A DNA stretch of 64,000 nucleotides from positions 133,518,906 to 133,582,905 of the forward strand of contig NC_133391.1 in NCBI RefSeq assembly GCF_047511655.1, read 5' to 3'. This DNA comes from Castor canadensis. Its lineage: Eukaryota; Chordata; Mammalia; Rodentia; Castoridae. The notes under the pieces were generated by a model that was given only the letters and a program-made list of their open reading frames with translations, searched no databases and was not told the DNA's origin. This document shows, in pieces, positions 11,640 to 24,179 of this stretch. The translations under genes and the position numbers were made by a program. Numbering within the stretch: the first letter of the stretch is position 1; every line of letters begins with the position of its first letter.

Positions 11640-12425
11640 GAGAAAGTTATTATAGGAATCAATTCAGATAATCACAGAGATTGAGAAGTCCCACAGTCTG
11701 CCAAGTGAGCACTGGAGATGCAGGAAACCTGGTGGTGAAGTTCAGTTCAAGTACAAAGATCTGAGAACCAGGGTAGTTGATGGTAAAACTTCTACTGTGA
11801 GGAGTCAGAGGTCTGAAAATCAGGAGTTTCTATGTCTGAAGGTAGGAGAAGATGGATGTCATAGCTTAGGAAGAGAAAGAGTGAATTGACCCTTCCTTTG
11901 CTTTTCAATTCACCTTTTTGTTCTATTTGGACCCTCAATGGTTTGGATGATTTTCCAGACATTGGTGAGAGTGGATTTTCTTTACTGATTCTATTGATTT
12001 AAATGCTTATCTCTTCTGAAAATACCCTCGGAGACATACCTAGAAATAATGTTTGACCACTTATCTTGACATTCCTTAGCCCATGATGTTGACACATAAA
12101 ATTAACCACCACTATGAAGCTCCTGCCAGTCTGAGTTGAGATAGCACCTGGGACCCTTGCTGGCCTGCCATTTTCTACCTCATGGAATAAAAACCCTACA
12201 CCCATCACTCAAACAATTTCGCCTTTTGGCCAATGAGTGGAGATTGTAGTGCAGCCAGTGAGAACAGTCAGGTAACTTCTACATTGACTTACTCCACCCC
12301 TCTACCCCATCAACCTTTCCTTGACATTGATTTTCTGAGCGCCAGCATGTCTCCCTTCTAAACTTGCAAAGTCTCTACACTTAGGACCATCTCATCTCTG
12401 ATAGATCCATTCCTTCATTGTGGTT
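11640..12425. other. Intergenic, nothing identified
   Basis: No supported gene or repeat. It ends at a sequence (12426-12443) that may be the left target-site duplication of the large L1. Confidence 0.4.
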
Positions 12426-14288
12426 AAGAACATGACTTAGGGCTATGGAAGCCTCTGCTGGAGCAGTCTGCTCACTACAACCCACATTGTAGTGAGTGGA
12501 CCTCACCATTGAAAGCATCTCTCTCAGAAGCAAGGAATCACTCTGTGCTGGACACCGAGATCTTGGGCAATTTCTTTTGTGAGTCCTCACATAGGATGCA
12601 GCAGGGAGACCTGAGTACTGGTGGCCTCATGGGCCTGAGGCTCAGCCTGAGTCACTGGGAGGCCCTGCCCACCCAGGTTCTTTTGGTCTACTTATCTATA
12701 TAGTACAGGATTTGGTTGTACCTGAAAAACAAGAAGAGTTATGACCACAGTTGATTTCCAATTCTGAGGAACTTTGTCTTCATTCATTACTACCACAATC
12801 CACAAAGTGAATAATATGGTGGCCTACAAAATTCCTGCCAATGATTGAAGGTCTGAAGTAAGAATCCAGAAGGGACTACACCTGGTCTTCAGGATCCTTC
12901 CAGTGTCATCAGTCACTGAAATCAAACCTCCATGAGAATAGTTAAGCAGAGCATCTGATCATGACCATAAGAAAGTTGCTTCCAGATGTGGAAGAAGTTT
13001 AAGTGCATTGTGAGTCCTTGCTACACAAGGAAAAACAATAAGAAGACGGTTGTCTACAAGTCAGAAATAGAGCTTTTACCAGAAACCAACTGCACTGACA
13101 TCTTCTCTTCCCCAGAGCTATCAAAAGATTCTACCAGAGGGAGATCCACGATAGCGACTAGGGTGCGGAACCAGACAGCGTGAGACAGACTCCAAAACCT
13201 TGTTGAGACTCTGGAGCCACACTTAGTGGAAGGAAATAAAGCACTAAGGAGAATCAAAACTTTGACACCCTGAACTCCTAGCCCACAGAAAGCTTTTCCA
13301 CACCACATTACACTGAGAAAACAGGTGGGCTGCCACTGTCACCGGCTCCAAACCTGCCTGTGAGACACTCAGCAGACCAACCAGGTGAACACCAAGTATC
13401 ATGCAGAATTCCCCCAGCCATCCCCAGGATAAACCAGTATAGTCCCCTGGGCAGACTGACCCCCCCCCCAAAAAAAAGAGAACAAAAAACTGAACAATAA
13501 ACAATGAACTGAAATCTAGGACACAGCAGAAGGGGTGGGATTGCTGAAAGTGCACCAGGGCAGGGGGGAGGAGCAAAGAGCTAATCTCTGTGAACTATCA
13601 GTAAACAAATGCTGGAAAGGCAGGAAGGCCAAGAGAGGGCTGGTGATAAGCCACTCCCTGAAGCAGGCCAGTGAGCAGCACCCAAAGTCAAACTGTCCGG
13701 CAAAATTGAAAAACAAACAGCAAACCATCACAACACACTAACAGCAAGGGGGACCAGCTGACAGAACACTGTCCCTGTGAGGCAAAGAGAAAGGGGGCAA
13801 GGCAAAGAAACAAGCCCCCATAAACAAGCACAGCAAAAAGCCACCTTCAAACCAGGACAGCAGGTGGACTACAGAGCTGATCTCCTGACCCTGAGAACAG
13901 CATGCAAACTTCAACTGCCACACCTCACTGGGGGAGGAGCTGATTAAGCAGCTGCAGCTGAAAGAAGAACAAAACACTACTCACAAACCAACCACCTGGC
14001 AAGACTACAATAGAGCTTCTGCTTAAATACCAACACCAGGACTGGATGCTGGAGGAGTAACACCAGAACTTAGACTATTGCTCCTGAACCTGGAGGATTT
14101 TTTTGTTTGTTTTTTGTTTGTTTGTTCATCTCTCCCCATTGATTTCTTTGGTTTGTTGTTGCTAGTTTTATTGTGGGTTTTCTATTTTTACTCCTATTAT
14201 CTTTTTTCTTTTCTCTTTCTATGCTATCAACTTTACCATCATCATCCTCTCATCCCTACTCATCCCCTTCACTCTCCATCTTTCTCCT

Positions 14289-14699
14289 GTGCTGAAATGC
14301 ATTGCTCCCCTTTCCAACAACTCATTCTGCCACCTCTCACTCATTCTCTTCCCCCAGTCCTCACCTTCCCCTCCCATTCTCCCCCAACCTGTCACCAGAC
14401 TACCCCTCCCTCCTTCACAGTCATCACCCACTGAACAGCCTACTATACCAACTTTACACAACCCCAAGCCCCTGCAATTCCTAATACAAACAACTAGAAA
14501 TATGCCCAAACACACACAAGGACCACAAAAACAGCAGCCCCCACACTGCTTTCCCATTCACCCACCCTACTTCCCATCTACACCTTTAGTGCCACCCTAT
14601 CCAACTCCCCAAATTTTTATAACTAGCATTACAAATGTTAACCCCCACCCCCAACTCCCACTGCTTATAGATAATACCACCAAGGTATCTTCTATATAA
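14289..14699 (+). other. Open 136-codon proline-rich frame in the L1 5' region
   Basis: A pyrimidine-rich part of the L1 5' UTR stays open for 136 codons and would encode a Pro/Ser/Thr-rich low-complexity product. An overlapping second frame is also open, which fits a C/T-rich composition that yields few stops. I see no domain and do not claim it is translated. Confidence 0.3.
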
Positions 14700-14896
14700 C
14701 ACATAAATTACTGGGTGGGTATTAAATCTGTGAATTTAATTCTTAGCTAAATCTTAGCTAATCTGTGTAATTTAATTTCTTAGCTAAAAACCCAAGACAG
14801 CCACAAAACAAAAATTAAATCAAGGGAAAGAAAGCAGGTGACTGAAACCACCAACTAGCCTATCAAGAACATAGTTTCACAGTACCAAGTGGAGCA

Positions 14897-16035
14897 ATGG
14901 GTAGCAGAAAAAGGGAAACTATTCTCCCCTCAAAAACCAATTTAATACAGGATCCAGAGAGAAATGAAGAAAAATGGGTACCCAGTTCTAGACTTCAACA
15001 AAACAAAGATAAATGACACCAAGGAACACAGTGATGTCCACAAGAACACTCTCAAAGAAGAAATCCTGCAAGTAATCATTGAGAATTTCATGGAGATGAT
15101 ACTAGACACAGTTAACCAAAATGTACAAGAGGCACTCAAGAAATTTCAAGACACCAAAAATAAAGAATGTGAGAAGACACAGAAACAGATAAATGAACTC
15201 ATAGGAGCCCTAAGTAAACAACAAAGTGAAATAGAGAACACTATAAATAGAGAGATAAATGAATTAAAGATGAAAGTAGACAATATTAAAGAGGAAGTGA
15301 CTCATGATATGGAAAACCTCAGAAAAAAGGATGAAACAGAAACACAAAACACAGTGGAAGGCCACTCCAGCAGACTCTAACAAGTGGAAGACAGAATCTC
15401 AGAACTTGAAGATAAAACAGAAATTAAAGGAAAAACTGAAGAGCTGTTAGTCATACAACTCAAGTCCTGCAAAAGGAATATGGAAGAACTCACTGATTCC
15501 ATCAAAAGACCAAACCTGAGAATCATGGGCATTGAAGAAGGAGAAGAGATCCAAGCAAAAGAGATTTGTAATTTATTCAATAAAATAATAACAGAAAATT
15601 TCCCAAATCTAGAGAAAGTTATGCCCATTCAGGTACAGGAAGCCTCCAGGACATGAAACAGACTTGACCAAAATAGAACTGCCCCATGACATATTAGCAT
15701 TAAAACAACAAGCACAGAGAATAGAGAAAGAATATTGAAGTCTGTAAGAGAGAAAAAACAAATAACATACAAAGGTGAACCCATCAAAATCACAGCAAAT
15801 TTCTCAATGGAAACCTTAAAAGCAAGAAGGGTATGGAATAGGATATTCTGGGCACTGAATGAAAATAGCTTCAACCCTAGGATACTCTACCCAGCAAAAC
15901 CATCATCCAAAATAGATGGAGCAATAAAAGTCTTCCACAATAAGCAGAAACTAAAACAATATATGACCACCAAGCCACCACTACAAAAGATTCTCCAAGG
16001 AATTCTTCACACAGAAAATGAAAGCAAACAAAACC
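14897..16035 (+). pseudogene. L1 ORF1 (RNA-binding chaperone), broken
   Basis: Encodes the L1 ORF1 type of nucleic-acid chaperone that coats L1 RNA. An ATG at 14897 is followed by a one-base frame change before about 14970; from 14964 the frame shows a long charged coiled coil (EKTQKQINEL to about 15340), an RRM-like segment (LRIMGIEEGE near 15516) and the basic C-terminal domain (NPRILYPAK near 15873). In-frame stops lie near 15378, 15654 and 15687. The last codons are separated by a nested L1 3' end and appear to resume after 16646. Confidence 0.85.
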
Positions 16036-16640
16036 AAAAATGGTATGTTCTCCCTCATATGTGGACATTAGATCAAGGGCAAACACAACAAGGGGATTGG
16101 ACTTTGAGCACATGATAAAAGTGAGAGCACACAAGGGAGGGGTGAGGATAGGTAAGACACCTAAAAAATTAGCTAGCATTTGTTGCCCTTAACGCAGTGA
16201 AGCTAAAGCAGATACCTTAAAAGCAACTGAGGCCAATAGGAAAAGGGGACCAGGAACTAGAGAAAAGGTTAGATCAAAAAGAATTAGCCTAGAAGGTAAC
16301 ACACACGCACAGGAAATTAATGTGAGTCAACTCCCTGTATAGCTATCCTTATCTCAATCAGCAAAAACCCTTGTTCCTCCCTATTATTGCTTATACTCTC
16401 TCTTCAACAAAATTAGAAATAAGGGCAAAATAGTTTCTGCTGGGTATTGTGGGGGTGGGGGGAGAGGGAGGGGGCAGAGTGGGGGGTAAGGGAGGGGGTT
16501 GGGGGCAGGGGGGAGAAATGAACTAAGCCTTGTATGCACATATGAATAATAAAACAATTAAAAAAAAGAATGAACTGCAACAAAACAATAAATTATTTAA
16601 TGCTTGGGATATTTTTTATAAAAAAAAAAAAAAAAAAAAA
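16036..16640 (+). mobile_element. Nested 5'-truncated L1 3' end with a short 3' transduction
   Basis: A 3' UTR of L1 starting at tatgttctccctcatatgtg is inserted just before the end of ORF1. Its own end (atgaataataaaacaatt plus an A run, 16541-16567) is followed by about 50 bases of unrelated sequence containing AATAAA (16587-16592) and then a second poly(A) run of about 24. The host ORF1 sequence resumes at 16647. The aaaacc motif at 16030-16035 and 16641-16646 may be a short target-site duplication, although the A tail makes its length uncertain. Confidence 0.75.
16450..16515 (+). repeat. G-rich tract of the L1 3' UTR
   Basis: Many runs of three or more G, capable of G-quadruplex formation. 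Equivalent tracts occur in three other L1 3' ends in this window (about 21893-21926, 38463-38510 and 59371-59432), so it is a conserved L1 3' UTR feature and not a local microsatellite. Confidence 0.85.
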
Positions 16641-16751
16641 AAAACCATGAGAGAACAGGCAATACCAAACCTAGAAGAAAAGACAAGGAATCAGAGAGTA
16701 ACATTGATTCAGCTACACATAATCAAGCCCTCAAACAACAAAAACAACTAA

Positions 16752-17455
16752 ATGACAGGAAACACCACATACCTATCAATATTAACACTGACTGTTAACA
16801 TATTTAACTCCCCCATCAAAAGACATTGTTTGGCAAACTGGATTAAAAAGGAAGGTCCAACAATCTGTTGTTTATAGGAGACCCATCTCATTGACAGAAA
16901 CAAACACTTGCTTAGGGTGATAGGCTGGAAGAAGATTTACCAAGCCAATGGCCCCCCAAAACAGGCAGGAGTAACAATACTTATCTCAGACAAAGTAGAC
17001 TTCAAACTTACATTGATCAAAGCAGATAAAAGAAGGTCCTTCTTTTGGTGTGTTTGGAGAAATACACCAAAAGGAAATAACAATTATGAACCTACATGCA
17101 CCCAATGTCAGTGCACCCAATTTCATCAAATACACTCTGAAGGACCAAAAGGGACATATAGACTCCAACACAGTGGCAGTGGGGGACTTTAGTACCCCCC
17201 CATCACCAAAATAGATAGGTCATCCAAAAAAAAAAACAATAAAGAAATTCTAGAACTAAATCACACCATAGATCAAATGGACCTAGCTGATGTCTAGAGA
17301 CTATTTCATCCAACATTGGTACAATATACATTCTTCTCAGCAGCCCATGAACTTTCTCCAAAATTGATCATATCTTAGGGCACAAAGAAAGCCTCAGCAA
17401 ATATAAGAAAATAGAAAAAATCCCATGCATTCTATCTGATCACAATGCATTGAAA
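16752..17455 (+). pseudogene. L1 ORF2, endonuclease part, broken
   Basis: Translation gives the apurinic endonuclease-like N-terminal region of L1 ORF2: SPIKRHCLANWIKK, CCLQETHL (the catalytic Glu region), KIYQANGPPKQAGV, and ILSDHNAL, with its His, near 17450. Frameshifts between about 17035 and 17300 scatter it over several frames. The coding region stops abruptly at 17455, where an L1 3' UTR begins. Confidence 0.85.
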
Positions 17456-17845
17456 AGGGAGATATAGGAATAGGTAGAAAACCCAAAACATGAAAGTGTT
17501 TGATGTCCCCACTCCAGAGAAACTAATACAGAAACCTTAAAGTGACAGAAGTCAACATGAGAAGGGGATCAGGAGCCAGTGTAAAGATCAGTTAGAGATG
17601 AATCAACTTTGGTTGTAACACATTTGTACATGAAAGCAATGCTAGGAATCTCTCTGTATAGTTATCTTTATCTCAACTAGCAAAAATGCTTTGTCTTTCT
17701 TATTATTGCTAATGTCTTTTCTTCAGCAAAATTAGAGATAAAGGCAGAACAGGTTCTGCCTGGAAGTGAAGGAATTAGGGGGGAAAAATGACTCAAACAA
17801 TGTACGCACATGTGAATAAATGCATAATAATAAAAAAAGGAAAAA
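17456..17845 (+). mobile_element. L1 3' UTR joined to the endonuclease region
   Basis: Matches the 3' end of the other L1 copies here: gataggtaag-like start, aatctctctgtatag, tcagcaaaattagagataaa, and atgtgaataaatgcataata followed by A-rich sequence. It directly follows the endonuclease part of ORF2. It is either a separate truncated insertion or the 3' end of an internally deleted L1. Confidence 0.75.
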
Positions 17846-18275
17846 AGTATAATTAGAATATAGCTGTGAGCGCTACAGCTTACAGAAAAGAAACACAAGT
17901 GAGTACGTTTTCTACTTTGTGGCCTTTCATTTGAAGAATAATTACATACTTTCCTTAACTAGCTAGATACAATTGTAAGGATAAATTACTCTGAATCTTT
18001 ATATCAGATAAGAGAGTTTTAATCCATATTACCCTTTAATAAGAAAATACAGAAAATCTCGTGAGTTTTTCCATTTAGTTTCAGAGCCTAGTATAGTGCC
18101 TGGGATATTGTAGGCATTCACTGAATGAATGAATAATTCACACTAGCCAGTCACATCCCATGAATACAAAACCTTTACATGACAACTATACTATTTGTAT
18201 ATGTTTGTACTATTTACAAAGCTGTATCTTGACAAAAAAGCTATTAGAACTGTTATAAAGTGTTTAAAATGTTTC
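17846..18275. other. Non-L1 segment between two L1 parts
   Basis: About 430 bases without L1 similarity that I can see. It contains a piece like the end of an ancient MIR/L2 repeat (agtgcctgggatattgtagg followed by aatgaatgaat, near 18090-18135). Either original genomic DNA or carried there with the preceding L1 3' end. Confidence 0.5.
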
Positions 18276-21200
18276 AAAAACAACAGCAGAAAATATGCAA
18301 ACAGTTGGAAGCTGAAAAACACATTGCTTAATGATCAGTGAGTCATCAATGAAATAATAAAGGAAATTAAAAGTTTCCTGGAAGTGAATGAAAATGAAAA
18401 CAAACCTACCAGAACCTATGGGACACAGCAAAGGCAGTCCTAAGAGGAAAGTTTATAGCCCTGAGTGCATGTATTAAAAGGGCAGAAAGATCTCAAATCA
18501 ATGATGTAATGCTACATCTCAAACTCCTAGAAAAACAAGAACAAGCAAAACCCAAAACAAGAAGAAGGAGAGAAGAAATAAAAATAAGGGCCCAAATTAA
18601 TGAAATAGAGACAAAAAAAAAAACCAAAGAATCAATGAAATAAAAAGCTGGTTCTTTGAAAAAATAAACAAGATCAACAGATCCCTGGCAAATCTGACTA
18701 AAATGAGGAGAGAAAAAATCCAAATCAGTAAAAATCAGAAATGCAAAAGGGGAGATAACAACAAACACCATAGAAATGTGGTGAGACTACCTTGAGAACC
18801 TATATTCCAATAAATTTGAAAAATCTTGAAGAAATGGACAAATTTCTAGATATTTATGACCATTCAAAATTAAACCAAGAGGATATTAACCACCTGAATA
18901 GATCTATAATACAAAATGAAATTGAAGCAGCTATAAAGAGTCTCCCAAAAAAGAAAAGTCCAGGACCTGATGGATTCTCTGCTGAATTCCATCAGACCTT
19001 TAAAGAAGAACTATTACAAACTCTCCTTAAACTTTTCCATGAAATAGAAAGGGAAGGAACACTGCCTAACTCATTTTATAAAGCCAGCATTACACTCATG
19101 CCCAAACTAGACGAAGGCACCTCCAAAAAGGAAAACCATAGGCCAATCTTCTTAACAAACATCTATGCAAAAATCCTCAATAAAATAATGGCTAACCAAA
19201 TCCAACAATACATCAGAAAGATCATTCACCACGACCAAGTCGGCTTCATCCCAGGGATGCAGGGGTGGTTCAACATACACAAATCTATAAATATAATACA
19301 GCACATTAGTAGAAGCAAAGACAAAAACCACTTGATCATCTCAATAGATGCAGAAAAAGGCTATGATAAACTCCCACACCACTTCATGATAAAATCTCTA
19401 AGAAAACTAGGAAGAGAAGGAATGTAGCTCAACATTGTAAAGGCTGTATATGACAAACCTACAGCCAGCATTATACTTAATGAAGAAAAACTGAAACCAT
19501 TCCCTCTAAAATCAGGAATGAGACAAGGATGCCCACTATCTCCACTCCTATTCAACATAGTACTGGAATTCCTAGCCAGAGCAATTAGGCAAGAAGAAGA
19601 GATAAAAGGAATACAAATAGGTAAAGAAACTGTCAAAACATCCCTATTTGCAGACGACATGACCCTATATCTTAAAGACCCAAAAAACTCTATCCCAAAA
19701 TTCCTAGACACCATAAACAGCTTCAGCAAGGTAGCAGGATACAAAATCAACTTACAAAAATCATTAGCTTTCTATACATCAACAATGAACAAATTGAGAA
19801 AGAATACATGGAAACAATTCCATTTACAACAACCTCAGAAAAAATCAAATACCTAGGAGTAAACTTAACAAAGGATGTTAATGACCTCTACAAAGAGAAC
19901 TACAAACCCCTGAAGAAAGAGATCAGGGAAGACTACAGAAGGTGGAAAGATCTCCCGTGCTCATGGATTGGTAGAATCAACATAGTAAAAATGTCTATAC
20001 TACCAAAAGCAATCTACACATTTAATGCAATTTCCATTAAAATCCCAATGACATTCATCACAGAGATTAAAAAATCTACCCTAAAGTTCATTTGGAAACA
20101 CAAGAGACCACAAATAGCCAAGGCAGTACTCAGCAAAAAAAGCAATGCTGGAGGTATCACAATACCTGACTTCAAACTATATTACAAAGCGATAGCAATA
20201 AAAACAGCATGGTACCAGCACAAAAACAGACACGAAGACCAATGGAACAGAATAGAGGACCTGAATATGAATCCACATAGCTATGCCCACCTTATTTTTG
20301 ACAAAGGTGCTAAAAATATACAATGGAGAAAAGACAGCCTCTTCAACAAATGGTGCTGGGAAAAGTGGTTATCTGCCTGCAGAAAACTGAAACTAGATCC
20401 ATGTTTATCACCCTGTTCTAGTATCAACTCAAAATGGATTGAAGGACCTTAATATCAGACCTGGAACTCTGATGTCAGTACAGGAAAGAGCAGGGAATAC
20501 CCTGGAAGCAATAGGTATAGGCAAGGACTTCCTCAATAGAATCCCAGCAGCTCAGCAACTAAGAGAAAGGATGGACAAATGGGACTACATGAAATTAAAA
20601 AGCTCTGCACAATAAAAGAAATTGTCTCTAAACTGAAGAGACCATCCACAGAGTGGGAGAAAATATTTGCCTGCTACACATCAGACAAAGGACTGATAAC
20701 CAGAATATCCAGTGAGCTCAAAAAACTAAACTCCTCCAACATCAATGAACCAATAAAGAAAAGGGCAACTGAACTAAACAGAACTTTTTCTTTTTTTTAT
20801 AGGTCAGTACAAGGAAAAGACTCAGGTAAAAGTCAAGCTTTAACAATTCTTGATGCAAGGTAAAAGGAATGAGGTCTGGTGGGCTAATTTTCCTAAGGCT
20901 ATAGAAGCTTAATTACAACACATCTGTAACAGAATTTTTTCAAAAGAAGAAATTCAAATGGCCCAATAACACATGAAAAAATGTTCACCATCTCTGGCCA
21001 TAAAGGAAATGCAAATCAAAACCACACTAAGATTCCACTTCACCCCTGTTAGAATGGCTATTATTAAAAACACCACCAACAACAAATGTTGGTGAGGATG
21101 TGGGGAAAAAGGAACCCTCATACACTGTTGATGGGAATGCAAGCTAGTGCAACCACTCTGGAAAAAAATTTGGAGCCTTCTTAAAAAACTAAACATAGAT

Positions 21201-21340
21201 CTGCCATATGATCCAGCAATCCCACTCCCAAAGGAATGCAACTCAGGTTATTCCAGAAGCACCTGCACACCCATGTTTATTGCAGCACTATTCACAGTAG
21301 CCAAGTTATAGAAACAGCCAAGATGCCCCAATGCTGATGA
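18276..21340 (+). pseudogene. L1 ORF2, reverse transcriptase and C-terminal part, broken
   Basis: Encodes the L1 reverse transcriptase. Visible landmarks: [49 protein letters not shown], and the catalytic FADD at 19647-19658, then [31 protein letters not shown] and NKWCWEKW. Stops and frameshifts occur near 19425, 19790 and 20452, and again in the C-terminal part. The reverse transcriptase catalytic residues are kept although the element cannot make a full-length product. Confidence 0.9.
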
Positions 21341-21999
21341 ATGGATTAAGAAAATGTGCTGTTTGTACACAATGGAACTTTACTCAGCCATGAAGAAGAA
21401 TGAAATCTTATCATTTGTAAGTAAATGGATGGAACTGGAGAACATCATCTTATGTGAAGTTAGCCAGGCTCAGAAAGCCAAAAATTGTGTGTTCTCCCTC
21501 ATATGCATTACTTCAGACCTAAAACAAATGCAGTAATATTATTGGATGTGGGTCACATGCTGAGGGGAGAACACATACAGGAGGAATAGGGAAAGGTAGG
21601 AAACCCAAAATTTGAAAGTGTTTTCTGTGCCTACTGCAGAGGAGCTAATACAGTAACCTTAAAACAACAGAGGTCAATATGGGAAGGTGACTGGGGAGCA
21701 GTGAAGAGGTTTGGTAGAGATGAATCAATTCAGGTTGTAATACACTTGTTCATGGAAGCAATGCTAGGAATCTCTCTGTATAGCTATCCTTATCTCAACT
21801 AGCAAAAATGTTATGTTTTTCTTATTATTTCTTGTGTCTACTCTTCAACAAAATTGGAGAAAAGAGCAGAACAGGTTCTGCCTCGAAGCAAGGAGGGGGG
21901 GGGAGAGAGGGGGTTGGGGGCAGGTGGAAGAAATGGCCCAAAGAATGTATGCACATATGAATAAATGAAAAAAGAAAAAAAAAGAACATGAATTAAGGT

Positions 22000-23039
22000 G
22001 TTTTCTTTGGCATGTTACCTTACCTGGATATGTTTCAATTTCTTCATCTCTTAAAATAAGTACAACAGAACATACCTCCCAGGGAGGTTGAGAAGATAGA
22101 ATTTGATTCTGGCCATGAAAAATTACCCCTATAAGGTACTGCGCTGAGTGATCAATAAATAGAAGTGTTTCTCATGGTTTCTCCAAATCATAAGCAGACT
22201 GAACATTTGAAAAAAATACTTATTTGGTGTCTATCAAAACGTCAAACCTTTTTATTAGCTAGTGTTTACAATATTCCTGTAAAAACATATAAAGTGAATT
22301 TTCTGAGGGGAGCAGGTTACCGAAACCCAGATGGTATGAAAATGAAATAAATACAGAAGTCTTGGACACAGAAGAATGGTTTTCACTCAGTTGCTGAGTG
22401 GTTGGTGCAGGGCTTCTGCCACTCCCTCCCCCACCCCCAGAACCAATAAGAACATCTGTCTCTGGCTCGTTTTGACATTGCCCATATGAAAAGATGGTTT
22501 GTAAGATACAAGCTACTTTAAGTTGCTATACCAAACAAAAAATGAGGCATGATATGTTAGTCTTAGACTTGAAAGAAGTAGAGTTCTTCTCTGGATGTGA
22601 ACTGAGTTGTAAAACTAAATCCAGATGTGGTGTGACTTGGTAGTCTGAGATTGAGGCCAAGAGGGGCTCTTTTTTAAATGTTATAGCTGCCCTCTGGTGG
22701 GAAAGACTGGAATTTCATCAATGAAAGACATTCTTCATTAATAATGGAAATTCTAAACAAGCCATTCTTATTTCTCTTGCCCTTTGACCTCATTTTCCAA
22801 ATAAATATCTCCATACACTGAGCCCATCTCCCTAAGTAGTCCTGCCCTTGCTGCTTTTATATTACTTGTATTGTGAGGTAGAGGGAGAAAGGGGGGAAGA
22901 GAAATATTGGAAAATTTGTGAAGGATAAATTTTGAACTCTTGCTTTCCTGTTGAAAATTACCAAGCATGAACACCCAAGGAGGCATCATTGTGGTGTGAT
23001 TAAAGAAAAACATTTAAAGGGACATATAAAGACCTATAT
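22000..23039. other. Intergenic, nothing identified
   Basis: Unique-looking sequence to the right of the large L1. A short MIR-like end (gagtgatcaataaatag) lies near 22146-22162. Confidence 0.45.
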
Positions 23040-23215
23040 TTGAATCCTTTTTCCCTTTACTACCTCCTTAACCCAGCACAAGTCACAATCTCTCTAAGGC
23101 TTAACTTCTTCATGTCAGTAAAATGGAAAAATAAGTATACCTTTTAGGTTGAGGATTAGAAAAGAAAAATAAAATGCTTAGAACAGAACCTGGTACACAG
23201 TAAATGGTCAATAAA
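23040..23215 (+). mobile_element. MIR SINE
   Basis: MIR order is visible: aagtcacaatctctctaagg, cttcatgtcagtaaaatgg, then agaacctggtacacagtaaa and tcaataaaa at the end. Ancient and diverged. Confidence 0.75.
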
Positions 23216-24179
23216 AAGCAACTCAAGGGAGAAAAGCCTGATCTATCTCAACTCAGTAATGGCTGTTTTTAAAAAGAATAACATGTAGCATTGCCAGTGT
23301 TTCTTTAAACATTAATCAAGGACTTGGTAAATATTAGATGTTGCTGGCTAACTATATGAACCATGGGTTCTACGGATAAGGTTCAGACCAAGCCAGATCT
23401 TAGGGAGGAATGTACTAAAGCTTCCCTGTCTCACTAAAGCTATCTTTATCAGGTAGGATCAGATGATTTTTTTAAATTCTTTTTCCACAATCTACTTTTA
23501 AGCCCTTTGTTGGTATTTACATGACTCTTGAGTTGCTGAGCTTAGTAGCTCAGCCCCAGGGAAATTCCAAAGAAATACTTATTACAGCTTGCTCACAAGT
23601 GTTTCTTGGGGTTGATGAGTTATTTCTTCCACAACAGTCTGAGAGGTCAGGTTAAAGAACATGTGGAAGGGGTGAGAAGGTGTATGGACGGTAGAAGGAA
23701 GAACTAGCAATTGGGGGAGGGATACAAGTGAGGGATACAAGTTAGGGATCCTAACGAACTTTACAACCTCAGTTCTCAGCTGAAAAATAGTATAAGGGAA
23801 TGAATTAAATTGATAAGGACCCTTTCAAGTTTAAAAAAATAGGAAGAAAAAAAGAAGAAAACACTAGGTTATTATGTTGAGTACATATAGCTGCGTTCTC
23901 TAAATATCCTCTGTTTCCTCTTCTTACACCCAGACCCCATCCCCAGCTACTTTCTTCCTGTCATTTCACAGTGCTTTCCAGGGTGGCATGATCTCCAGCA
24001 TTAAAGGATGTCAAAAAGGTGCCCTAAAAGCACATTTTTATTTTAGGATCCTGCGATTGGATATGAGGAGTTAATTGATAGGAAGGAAGGCGTTTGTCTT
24101 CAGGATATCATTGGGGAAAGTCTCATCGTTTCTGTTTTCCACACTATTGGAAGGCTTTCCTTGCTCCCTGTTGATTTTG
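23216..24179. other. Intergenic, nothing identified
   Basis: No gene or repeat that I can support. Confidence 0.45.

Larger units (their letters stand above)
13130..21981 (+). mobile_element. Long LINE-1 with 5' region, ORF1, ORF2 and 3' UTR, twice interrupted
   Basis: Consecutive L1 parts run left to right: a 5' UTR-like region to about 14896, ORF1, the ORF2 endonuclease part to 17455, the ORF2 reverse transcriptase and C-terminal part from about 18276, then a 3' UTR with a G-rich tract and an A-rich end near 21981. ORF2 resumes within roughly 20 nucleotides of where it stopped, which favours one element cut by later insertions (16036-16640 and 17456-18275). The left limit is uncertain: a 15-of-18 match between 12426-12443 and 21982-21999 may be the target-site duplication and would start the element near 12444. 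All frames are broken. Confidence 0.8.

Noticed and set aside
12986..13183. 65-codon frame upstream of the L1, considered as an exon
   Set aside because: No recognisable family, no convincing splice context, and it runs into the L1 5' region.
13460..13478. C-run and A-run considered as an assembly error
   Set aside because: A homopolymer pair of this length is ordinary inside an L1 5' UTR. Read data would be needed to say more.
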